Source of the DNA: Ruminiclostridium hungatei
GTDB taxonomy: Bacteria; Bacillota; Clostridia; Acetivibrionales; DSM-1351
DNA: 64,000 nucleotides
Direction of reading: 5' to 3'
Assembly (NCBI RefSeq): GCF_002051585.1
Contig: NZ_MZGX01000003.1
Location: forward strand, 62,001-126,000
The translations under genes were made by a program, and so were the position numbers. Below the pieces are notes generated by a model. It did not search any database. It was not told the origin of the DNA and worked only from the letters and a program-made list of their open reading frames with translations. Below, in pieces: positions 26,614-33,909 of this stretch (the stretch's first letter is position 1; the number at the start of each line of letters is the position of its first letter).

Positions 26614-27543
26614 TCATCTTAAAAAATCCACAAGGGTTTGCTGGATAATTCTTGCACCGCCGGCCAGAGAGGCCTGGTATACATTTTCTTCATTCTTCAG
26701 ATTCATAATGGTCTCAGCTATATCCACATCTTCATTCTTACTCATTAAATCGGTAAAGTTCACAAGATCATTGCTCATTCTGTCCGCAGTGAGGTCAACT
26801 CTGTTTTGCCTTGCGCCCACATCAGCTCTCGCCCGGAGAACATTACCCATCTCTCTGTCAAAGTCATCCAGCATATTGCTTGTCTGTGTATATTGTCCTG
26901 CATCCATATAGGATATGACTTCATTAAACATCTGTATCATTGAAGATACTGTCCCATTTGCAGCATCTCCGCCATTGTTGAAAATATCTCCTCCGGCGAC
27001 ATTAACATTTATGCTGTCACCAACACCTATTTCGTAGTACAGTCTCTCATCAACGGTATTGACATCTATTGAGAACTGCCCGAAATTCGGACTGTCTTCA
27101 TCATCATTAATCAGCTTTTGGTCGGTTTTAAAGCCGGAGAAAATGTATCTGCCTGCATAGGAGGAATTTGCCAGGTGGATTGCCTGAACTCTCAGCTGTT
27201 TAAGCTCAAGAGCTATCTTCTGGGTTTCCTCGGGAGTATTTGTACTGTTTGAAGCTTGAACCGTCAGCTCCCTTGCTTTCTGCAGAACATCCCCTATTTT
27301 CCCAAGGGCGACATCTGTGGTATCCAGCCAGGATTTTGCATCGTTAATATTCTTTTGGTATTGTTCAACCTTTGCCACGTCGGTTCTGAGTTTCAGTGCT
27401 CTGGCCGCAACCACGGGATCGTCGGACGGAACCGATATCTTCTTCCCTGAATCAAGCTGGTTCTGATATTTGCTCATTCTTTGGGTATTGTTTCCCAGAT
27501 TCCTCAGCATGTTTGAAATTATCATATTATTCGTAACTCGCAT
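26614..27543 (-). CDS. flgL: Flagellar hook-associated protein 3 (FlgL)
   Basis: A 309-residue hook-filament junction protein with flagellin-like ends: MRVTNNMIISNMLRNL with LDSGKKISVPSDDPV at the N-terminus, and NEDVDIAETIMNLKNEENVYQASL at the C-terminus. FlgL polymerises above FlgK and joins the hook to the filament. GGAGG lies 7 bases before the ATG. It follows the second flgK by 90 bases and precedes the YviE-like gene. Confidence 0.93.
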   Translation of the reverse strand: MRVTNNMIISNMLRNLGNNTQRMSKYQNQLDSGKKISVPSDDPVVAARALKLRTDVAKVEQYQKNINDAKSWLDTTDVALGKIGDVLQKARELTVQASNSTNTPEETQKIALELKQLRVQAIHLANSSYAGRYIFSGFKTDQKLINDDEDSPNFGQFSIDVNTVDERLYYEIGVGDSINVNVAGGDIFNNGGDAANGTVSSMIQMFNEVISYMDAGQYTQTSNMLDDFDREMGNVLRARADVGARQNRVDLTADRMSNDLVNFTDLMSKNEDVDIAETIMNLKNEENVYQASLAGGARIIQQTLVDFLR

Positions 27544-27633
27544 ACATTGTTCCTCCAGCCGTTTTCTCGTAATACAGTATAATTAACTAAAGGCAAGCTG
27601 CCTTTGGCTCTGAAGTGAAACCAGCATGTTTAT

Positions 27634-29286
27634 CTAGCCCACTCCCAGCCTGTTTATCAAAGTGTCATAGACCTCCGACATGGTGGTTATCATCTTTGCC
27701 GCCGCATTATATGCCTGCTGAAATTTCACCATGTTTGTCATTTCTTCATTGAGTTCAACTCCCGAAACAGACATCCTTCTGTTATCAACCTGCTGCACTA
27801 TTGTATCCTGACTGCTCTTGAACCGGGTTGCCTGCTGGGAATCAATTCCCAGACCTGCCACCAGGGACTTCATAAAGTCCTCGGGAGCACCCTCATAGAA
27901 CAAATTCTGGTTTGACCTGATTTCCATTATCTTGTTCAAAACATTTATATTGCCGTTCTCACCAGGCTTGTCGGATGTGGCAACATTATCAATATTGTTC
28001 ATAACATCACTGCCTACTGTGAAATTCTTTGCCGTAATATTTGAATATTTGCTGACAATATCGTAGTTTACAGTCCCCGGAGGAGTAACCGTGCTTACCC
28101 CTTCAATCAGCTTGCTGCTGGATATTGCTTTATTGTTCTCTCCAAACATCGTAAAGAACCTGATTCCGGTAGGAGAGATTCCGGGACCGGTTATATCGGC
28201 ATCATAGCCATATCCGTCCACATGCCCCGCGTAATCAGTCAAAATACCATTATTGTCGGGAATATATCCTTCATTGAAGGCCATCGCAAAGGTACGTACA
28301 AATTCATTCAATTTCATCTGATAATAAGGTATGCCTCTATAAATAGGACTCTTGCTGTTTCCATCCGCACTGAGAGCCCCGTCCTTGCCGTCTCTGACAT
28401 CCAAAAGCCCTCTTAACTCTCCGCCGGTGATGTTAATGGAATTTCCGTCTTCCCACTTAACTTCATACAGGTTTCCGGCATCCTCTTCATTTAACTTGCT
28501 CTGACGCTGCTCAAGACTTAATTTGCTTATATTAAAGTGATCAACAAGTGACTTTCCGCTTACAGTAATCTGAAAATGAATATCTTCAGCACCGTTTGGC
28601 AGCTTTCCATAAGAAACCTCTGTAGCCTGAATATTTATCATCTTTGAAAGCTGGTCTACCAGAAGGGTTCTGGAATCTCTCAAGTCATTTGCAGATTGTC
28701 CCTGTATTTCAAAGTTGTAAATCTGCTTGTTCAACTGTTGAATCTGAGAGGCCAGAGAATTGATCTGATTGACACTGATTCTCACCATATCGTTAATATC
28801 TTCCTGCAGCTTTTCAAAATGAGTGGCGGTGTTATTAAAATAATTTGAAAGAGTAAATCCTTTTTCTCTGACCAGTGCGCGGACTGAAGAGCTTGAAGGA
28901 TCCTTTGCCAATTCCTGATAGGCATTAAAAAATTCATTCATGATGGTTACAAAGCCACTGGAGGATGGCTCGTTAAACGTACCTTCAATTTCCGACAGCA
29001 GTTCAGCCTTTTTGTTCCATTCACCGCCGGCTGTATTTTCACTCCAGAATTTAAAATCCAAATATTCATCTCTTATACGGGCTACAGTTTTAACCTCTGA
29101 ACCCGTACCTACCATACCGGTGCCATCCAGCACCGACAAGGGCCTCGAGGCACTCTGGACTGTCTGCTGTCTGGAATAGCCGGGAGTTGTGGCATTGGTT
29201 ATGTTATGGCTTACAGTATCCAGATTTTTTTGTGCCGTATATAGTCCGCTTAATGCTATATTAAAACCAAAAAAGCTTTGTCTCAT
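27634..29286 (-). CDS. flgK: Flagellar hook-associated protein 1 (FlgK), second copy
   Basis: A 550-residue FlgK of normal length. The N-terminal FGFNIALSGLYTAQKNLDTVSHNITNA-type helix, SANDLRDSRTLLVDQLSKM and the C-terminal SGVELNEEMTNMVKFQQAYNAAAKMI are family hallmarks. It is tandem to a larger paralogue (29337-31448) separated by 50 bases. Having the standard length and no insertion, this copy is the likelier structural hook-filament junction protein. It sits immediately before flgL. Confidence 0.92.
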   Translation of the reverse strand: MRQSFFGFNIALSGLYTAQKNLDTVSHNITNATTPGYSRQQTVQSASRPLSVLDGTGMVGTGSEVKTVARIRDEYLDFKFWSENTAGGEWNKKAELLSEIEGTFNEPSSSGFVTIMNEFFNAYQELAKDPSSSSVRALVREKGFTLSNYFNNTATHFEKLQEDINDMVRISVNQINSLASQIQQLNKQIYNFEIQGQSANDLRDSRTLLVDQLSKMINIQATEVSYGKLPNGAEDIHFQITVSGKSLVDHFNISKLSLEQRQSKLNEEDAGNLYEVKWEDGNSINITGGELRGLLDVRDGKDGALSADGNSKSPIYRGIPYYQMKLNEFVRTFAMAFNEGYIPDNNGILTDYAGHVDGYGYDADITGPGISPTGIRFFTMFGENNKAISSSKLIEGVSTVTPPGTVNYDIVSKYSNITAKNFTVGSDVMNNIDNVATSDKPGENGNINVLNKIMEIRSNQNLFYEGAPEDFMKSLVAGLGIDSQQATRFKSSQDTIVQQVDNRRMSVSGVELNEEMTNMVKFQQAYNAAAKMITTMSEVYDTLINRLGVG

Positions 29287-29336
29287 TATACCCCCACCTG
29301 TTCTTTGCAGATTACTTTATCAGTTATCAGCTAATT

Positions 29337-31448
29337 CTACCTTCCTACCTTGCCCATTGCCATAATTACATTTTCCAGCATGGAATCAATTATGTTAAGC
29401 ACCCTTGAAGATGCATCATAGGCAAATTTGAATTTCATCATATTAGCCATTTCCTCGTCCATGGACACTCCGGATATGGCCGTTCTCTGCTCATCAGCAG
29501 ATTGGACCAGGGTTGTCTGGCTCTCGGTTATCCTGTTGGCTTCAGCCCCCCCATTACCTATATCCAGAATTACCGACCTGTAAAACTCATCTATGGTAAC
29601 ATCTCCCGCGCTATCCTCCATCAGATCGGCATCTCTCAGGTTTGCAATCTTTCTGGCAATGGAATTATCACCTTTTGCTGTAGAAGATGAGGCGGTGATA
29701 TTGTTCAAGCCCTTATCACTCAACAGTTCATCACTCAGCCTGAGATTTCCCATCTGCATGGGATACCTGTCGTCTATAGCTGCAAAGAAGTCCACACCAG
29801 GCTTTCCGTCCAGTGTAAACCCGGACTTCTGGAGATAGTTTATTTCTCTTGCTATAGCGTTAACCATGGCATTCAATTTTATTTTTACATCCGATACAAT
29901 GTTGTTTGAGGGAAGAATGTTCCCCATTGCAGCATTAACTGCCTGTCTCATGTTCATGTTCATGCCGGCAAACACAGACGTATACTCCTCTTCGGTACTG
30001 CCCAGGGCAAATACTTCACCGCCGGTAGCGGCAGCGACCTTGCTCCATCCGATTTCTGTGGCATCCTGCCCCTGGTTCATAAAGCTCTTGTTTGTTATTA
30101 TGGAAGTTTTGACTCCGCAGTCTATGAGCTTCTGAATGTGGCCTGCATCACCGCTGGTGTCAACAAGTGAGCCATCAATACTTTTATTGGTGAATATATA
30201 TGCAACCTTTGTGGCATCAGCCCTGTAATTATTAATAGAATTTTGTATTTCATCGGCAAAGGTGCCAAAATCAGCATCTGTTCCTGCCGAGCCGTCAAAT
30301 AAGGCATCAAAGCCGGGATCGCTCAACAAAGCATCTATATTTTCCTGGGTATAGACATTGTCAGGGCCTCCATAGAATTGGGAAACCGAATCCATGTTCA
30401 CAAACCTGATATTAAAATCCGTACCTGTAATTTTTAAATCACTTACAAACTTGCCGATATATGCCTTTAAATCTGCCAGATAACTTGATTCCGGTCCCTG
30501 TGTAGTGTCAATGCCTATTGTAATATCGACCTTTTCCCTGGGGTTTCCGTTTTCGTAGGTTCCTTTAATGCCCGGAACCTCACCACGGGCCTCCATCAAG
30601 CCTTTTAATATACCGCTTTTTATATTAACTTCTATGTTGGTGCCTTCCAGCATAGGATAAAAGTAATTTCCGTTTTTAGCATTCGCTTCCACGTACAAAT
30701 TCCTTGAGGTACCTTTTTGAACAAGATAATAGCCCCCAAGTGTTATATCAACCTGTCCATCCTGCATTTCCAAAGCTTCAGCATTGCATAGCTTAGAAAG
30801 CCTGTCCAGCAAGAGGTTCCGCTGATCCCTGAAATCATTGGCACTGTCGCTGTTAATTTCCTGGCTGGCTATTTTATAGTTAAGTGTTGCTATCTGACTG
30901 GTTATATTATTCAATTCACCAATCCTGACCTGAATCTCGGAATTAAGGTCATTTTGAAGCTTATCCAACTGCTGGCCTATGTGATTGAAATGGTACACCA
31001 GCGCCTGTCCCCTTTGCCGCACAAGTGCCCTTGTAGTGAGGCTCTCAGGATTTTTGGTCAATTCCTGCCAGGAGTCCCAGAATTGATTCATAACCTCCTG
31101 GAGACCGCCATCTGCCATAGGGTCATTAAGAATAGACTCCACATCTCCAAAAGCCTTGCCTCTGGTTTCCCAATATCCCAAAGAGGTATTTTCTCTTCTG
31201 TAAATATTGTCAAGGAAAGTATGTCGTATCTGCCTGGTCTCCTGGATATCCGCCCCTAAACCATACTGAAACAGTCTCCCGTTCTTACCGTATTCATTTA
31301 TATATGGACTTGACTCGATCATTAGCTGCTGACGGACATATCCGGTTGTATTGACATTGGATAAATTGTGTCCTGTAACAGCCAGTCCTCTTTCACTGAC
31401 CATGAGCCCTGACCTGGCAATATCATAACTAGAAAACCCTACAGCCAT
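29337..31448 (-). CDS. flgK: FlgK paralogue with a von Willebrand factor A-like insertion
   Basis: A 703-residue FlgK. The ends are conserved (FSSYDIARSGLMVSERGLAVTG at the start, SGVSMDEEMANMMKFKFAYDASSRVL at the end). Between the GLMEARGE strand (281-290) and the KLNAMVNAIAREI helix (524-536), where the neighbouring copy has a short loop, about 190 residues are inserted (roughly 305-500). They look like a von Willebrand A fold: strand and DTTQG (VDITIGIDTTQGPES), a helix, VAYIFTNKSIDG, VKTSIITNKS, and TGGEVFALGS. The metal site (DxSxS) is only partly kept. GGGGGA precedes the ATG. It is the first flgK after flgN. Confidence 0.85.
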   Translation of the reverse strand: MAVGFSSYDIARSGLMVSERGLAVTGHNLSNVNTTGYVRQQLMIESSPYINEYGKNGRLFQYGLGADIQETRQIRHTFLDNIYRRENTSLGYWETRGKAFGDVESILNDPMADGGLQEVMNQFWDSWQELTKNPESLTTRALVRQRGQALVYHFNHIGQQLDKLQNDLNSEIQVRIGELNNITSQIATLNYKIASQEINSDSANDFRDQRNLLLDRLSKLCNAEALEMQDGQVDITLGGYYLVQKGTSRNLYVEANAKNGNYFYPMLEGTNIEVNIKSGILKGLMEARGEVPGIKGTYENGNPREKVDITIGIDTTQGPESSYLADLKAYIGKFVSDLKITGTDFNIRFVNMDSVSQFYGGPDNVYTQENIDALLSDPGFDALFDGSAGTDADFGTFADEIQNSINNYRADATKVAYIFTNKSIDGSLVDTSGDAGHIQKLIDCGVKTSIITNKSFMNQGQDATEIGWSKVAAATGGEVFALGSTEEEYTSVFAGMNMNMRQAVNAAMGNILPSNNIVSDVKIKLNAMVNAIAREINYLQKSGFTLDGKPGVDFFAAIDDRYPMQMGNLRLSDELLSDKGLNNITASSSTAKGDNSIARKIANLRDADLMEDSAGDVTIDEFYRSVILDIGNGGAEANRITESQTTLVQSADEQRTAISGVSMDEEMANMMKFKFAYDASSRVLNIIDSMLENVIMAMGKVGR

Positions 31449-31513
31449 GTGCTGTCCCCCTAATTCAAAAAATACACTGAAAACATAATTCTATAAAATC
31501 CTTTTACAGGCCA

Positions 31514-32017
31514 CTAGAGCTTTACATCAAATAAATTCCGTTTCTTTGAGTCGCCGGAGCTTCCTGAACTGCCGTAATTATTTGACACAGTGTCTATACT
31601 TGTCATCATGTTTATTGAAAAATCGATATATTCCAACGAGTTCTTAATAAGCTTTGAATTCAACTCGTTATTATCCTTAAGTGCATTAATGCTGTCAACA
31701 ATCTTATCCTGACAAACCTTTAACTGTGCTGATTCACCCTCACCCAGCCAGGTTCTGAGCCAGGAAATCGTAACATCTTCAGGCTTTTGACCTGACAATT
31801 CGCACAACCTTTCAACTATCTTCTCTCTCTCATCTTCCAGTTTCGAAATCTTCATTACCAGGGATTGCTCAATCTTAACTATATTTTCAAGTTCATTGAC
31901 CTTTCCTCCGATAATCATTTCCTTCTTATTGTTTGATATCTTGTAGAGTGTTTCATATACATCATTTTCCTGATTCAGTACATTGACTAATTGCCTGACT
32001 GCTTCTTCTGCTGCCAT
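31514..32017 (-). CDS. flgN: Flagellar export chaperone FlgN
   Basis: A 167-residue helical protein of the FlgN family, with the N-terminal heptad region around VRQLVNVLNQENDVYETLYKI and a disordered Ser/Gly-rich C-terminus. FlgN binds FlgK and FlgL and guides them to export. It lies between flgM and the first flgK, its normal position. GGGGGG upstream serves as ribosome site. Confidence 0.85.
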   Translation of the reverse strand: MAAEEAVRQLVNVLNQENDVYETLYKISNNKKEMIIGGKVNELENIVKIEQSLVMKISKLEDEREKIVERLCELSGQKPEDVTISWLRTWLGEGESAQLKVCQDKIVDSINALKDNNELNSKLIKNSLEYIDFSINMMTSIDTVSNNYGSSGSSGDSKKRNLFDVKL

Positions 32018-32119
32018 CTACGTTACACCCCCCGAACATGTGTGCATTTCATTAGGTCAAAATGTTTATCTTTCGCATTTTCAAGTAATTTAAGTCTTTG
32101 GTAGCTGTTCTCTCCCAAA

Positions 32120-32407
32120 TTAAGCTTTTTGATCCAGAATGGATTTCCCAAGCTTTTCTACTATTTCCCTGCCGCTGACATCATATTTTCCAGACCTGTA
32201 AACCTCAGAAAACTCCTCAACCTTGTTCTGCCTGAAATCAGGAATATCCTTTAATGCCTTTGACACAGTCTGGTAATCCATTGCGTTGCTGGATATGGAT
32301 ACCACATCCTTCTTGGGTGCTACGGAACCGGTCTTGCTGATTTTCCCCACAGACTTGCTGGAGTCATAGACCTTGGACACATTGTAAATATCACCCGTGA
32401 TTTTCAT
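32120..32407 (-). CDS. flgM: Anti-sigma-28 factor FlgM
   Basis: A 95-residue FlgM. The disordered N-terminus (MKITGDIYNVSKVYDSSK) and C-terminal helices (SISSNAMDYQTVSKAL, VEEFSEVYRSGKYDVSG) match the family. FlgM holds sigma-D inactive until it is exported or removed after hook completion. It has its own sigma-D promoter at 32460-32486, which gives autoregulation of the late genes that follow (flgN, both flgK, flgL and probably onward to csrA). Confidence 0.92.
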   Translation of the reverse strand: MKITGDIYNVSKVYDSSKSVGKISKTGSVAPKKDVVSISSNAMDYQTVSKALKDIPDFRQNKVEEFSEVYRSGKYDVSGREIVEKLGKSILDQKA

Positions 32408-32459
32408 CTCTACACCTACTTTCTAAGTTGCACTTATATAACTCAATCTACTATATTTA

Positions 32460-32486
32460 TTATCGTCAATTTATTGAATTAATTTA
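32460..32486 (-). promoter_or_regulatory. Sigma-D promoter of the flgM operon
   Basis: TAAA (32483-32486), a 15-base spacer and GACGATAA (32460-32467) match TAAA-N15-GCCGATAT at 10 of 12 positions. It lies 53 bases before the flgM start codon and after the terminator that ends the yvyF gene. Confidence 0.7.
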
Positions 32487-32603
32487 GTATTCCTTTGCAA
32501 TTAATAATTGGAAAAGTCAACAGGGCTGATTTCAGATGCTTCTGAGAGCTATTATTTCCCGAAATGCGCATATTTAATGCTGGACGCACCACGCAATAAA
32601 AGA

Positions 32604-32621
32604 CGGGAGCAAATGCTCCCG
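32604..32621 (-). terminator. Terminator downstream of yvyF
   Basis: CGGGAGC (32604-32610), loop AAAT, GCTCCCG (32615-32621) form a GC-rich 7-bp stem, followed on the minus strand by CTTTTATT. It lies 27 bases after the yvyF stop and isolates the flgM operon from upstream transcription. Confidence 0.85.
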
Positions 32622-32647
32622 CCTTAACCAATACTTTTTCAGGCCTG

Positions 32648-33055
32648 TTAAAGATTTTTATTCAGATATCTCATGCCAATTCCCGTTTTTTTAGGCTCGG
32701 GTTCCTTATCTGCCTGGGCTATGGTTCCCGATATGTCATTATGGACCTGATTCTGGCATTCACTGCAGAATCGGCCGGTCCTGATAGAGCGTCCGCACCT
32801 TTCACATTCAAGCACGATATTTGACCCTTCGGTAATTTCCAAACGGCCCTCCTTCAGAAACATCTTAATTTTTTCAACGCTGACATCACACTCCATAGCC
32901 ACCTGCGAAAGTGTAGCCCCGGGGTTGTCATACAAGTAATCCTTTATTTTTTTAAAAACCTCTTCGTCTGCATTTTTACAATCCAGGCAAATGGGCGGAC
33001 CACCAATATAGTTGTACATTCTTCCGCAACGTCTGCAGTTTCTTAAATCCGGCAT
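32648..33055 (-). CDS. yvyF: TIGR03826/YvyF-like flagellar region protein
   Basis: A 135-residue protein with two zinc-finger-like Cys motifs (CRRCGRMYN...CLDCKNA at 5-30, and CERCGRSIRTG...CSEC near residues 83-100) flanking a small helical DNA-binding-like segment (LSQVAMECDVSVEKIKMFLKEG). This is the YvyF/TIGR03826 family found between comFC and flgM in Bacillales and clostridia. Function is not established; the zinc ribbons and helix-turn-helix-like core suggest a regulator. GGGGGA is 7 bases before the ATG. Confidence 0.85.
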   Translation of the reverse strand: MPDLRNCRRCGRMYNYIGGPPICLDCKNADEEVFKKIKDYLYDNPGATLSQVAMECDVSVEKIKMFLKEGRLEITEGSNIVLECERCGRSIRTGRFCSECQNQVHNDISGTIAQADKEPEPKKTGIGMRYLNKNL

Positions 33056-33115
33056 AACTAATTCCCCCTATAGACTAAAATAAATAACTAAAATATTATA
33101 TGTAGGTAAAACCTA

Positions 33116-33832
33116 TTAATCAGCTCTTGTTGTTGCAATCACTCCTGCAATTATCCTGGCCGCACCCGCCTGTTTAAGCTCCTTGCTGCATTGATTGACC
33201 GTACTCCCGGTTGTTAATATGTCATCTACAAGCAAAATGTTTTTATTGGCTGCCCGACTTGGGCAATTTACTGTAAAAGCACCCTCCAGATTTGAAAATC
33301 GTTCAGCCCTGCTTAACAAACTTTGACTTCTGGTTTCCAAAACTTTAATCAATAAGCCGCCTTCCAGCTTCAGACCCAGTTCCCTTGCCACCAACCCGGC
33401 CATAAGTTCAGCCTGATTGTAGCCTCTCTGTCTCATCCTGCCCTTATGCATGGGTACAGGTATCACGGCATCTATTTCCCCAGCCTGTACAGTATTGCGT
33501 ACCTTCAATGCCAGCAGCTTCCCAAATGCCCTGTAGTAGGAAGGCTTATCCTTAAACTTGAATCTTCTTATGGAATTTTTAAGTGCATTGCAGTATTTGC
33601 CTACACATATGATTCCGTCACAGTAAGTTTTCATTTCTCCCGGCAGATAAAAAGGCTCGACACAATTGCTGAAATATTCCATATCTCTGGCACATGAGAT
33701 ACATATGTTAATAGGACTTTCCGGAGACAATACCTCGTTACAAATACTGCATCTCGGAGGAAATATATACTCCAGCAGACTTATAAATATCCCTCCTGAT
33801 TGGTTACGCGCTTCTCTTAGCTTTAACTTCAT
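33116..33832 (-). CDS. comFC: ComF family protein (ComFC-like phosphoribosyltransferase)
   Basis: A 238-residue ComFC-like protein. An N-terminal zinc-ribbon (CSICNEVL ... CISCARDM, residues 22-45) precedes a phosphoribosyltransferase domain with the PRPP loop ILLVDDILTTGST (about residues 202-214). In Bacillus, ComFC works with the helicase ComFA in DNA uptake during transformation; here no comFA is nearby and the gene follows recD2. The ribosome site is weak (GTGATG). Downstream yvyF follows after 60 bases. Confidence 0.85.
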   Translation of the reverse strand: MKLKLREARNQSGGIFISLLEYIFPPRCSICNEVLSPESPINICISCARDMEYFSNCVEPFYLPGEMKTYCDGIICVGKYCNALKNSIRRFKFKDKPSYYRAFGKLLALKVRNTVQAGEIDAVIPVPMHKGRMRQRGYNQAELMAGLVARELGLKLEGGLLIKVLETRSQSLLSRAERFSNLEGAFTVNCPSRAANKNILLVDDILTTGSTVNQCSKELKQAGAARIIAGVIATTRAD

Positions 33833-33909
33833 TGTACATCACTTTACAAAGTTATGCAATATGACATTAATTCCCACATTTCAACTTCATTTTCAGCAAA
33901 ATTTACCGT

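Noticed and set aside
33116-33832. Complete DNA-uptake (comF) operon
   Set aside because: Only the ComFC-type gene is present; no comFA helicase lies in the window.
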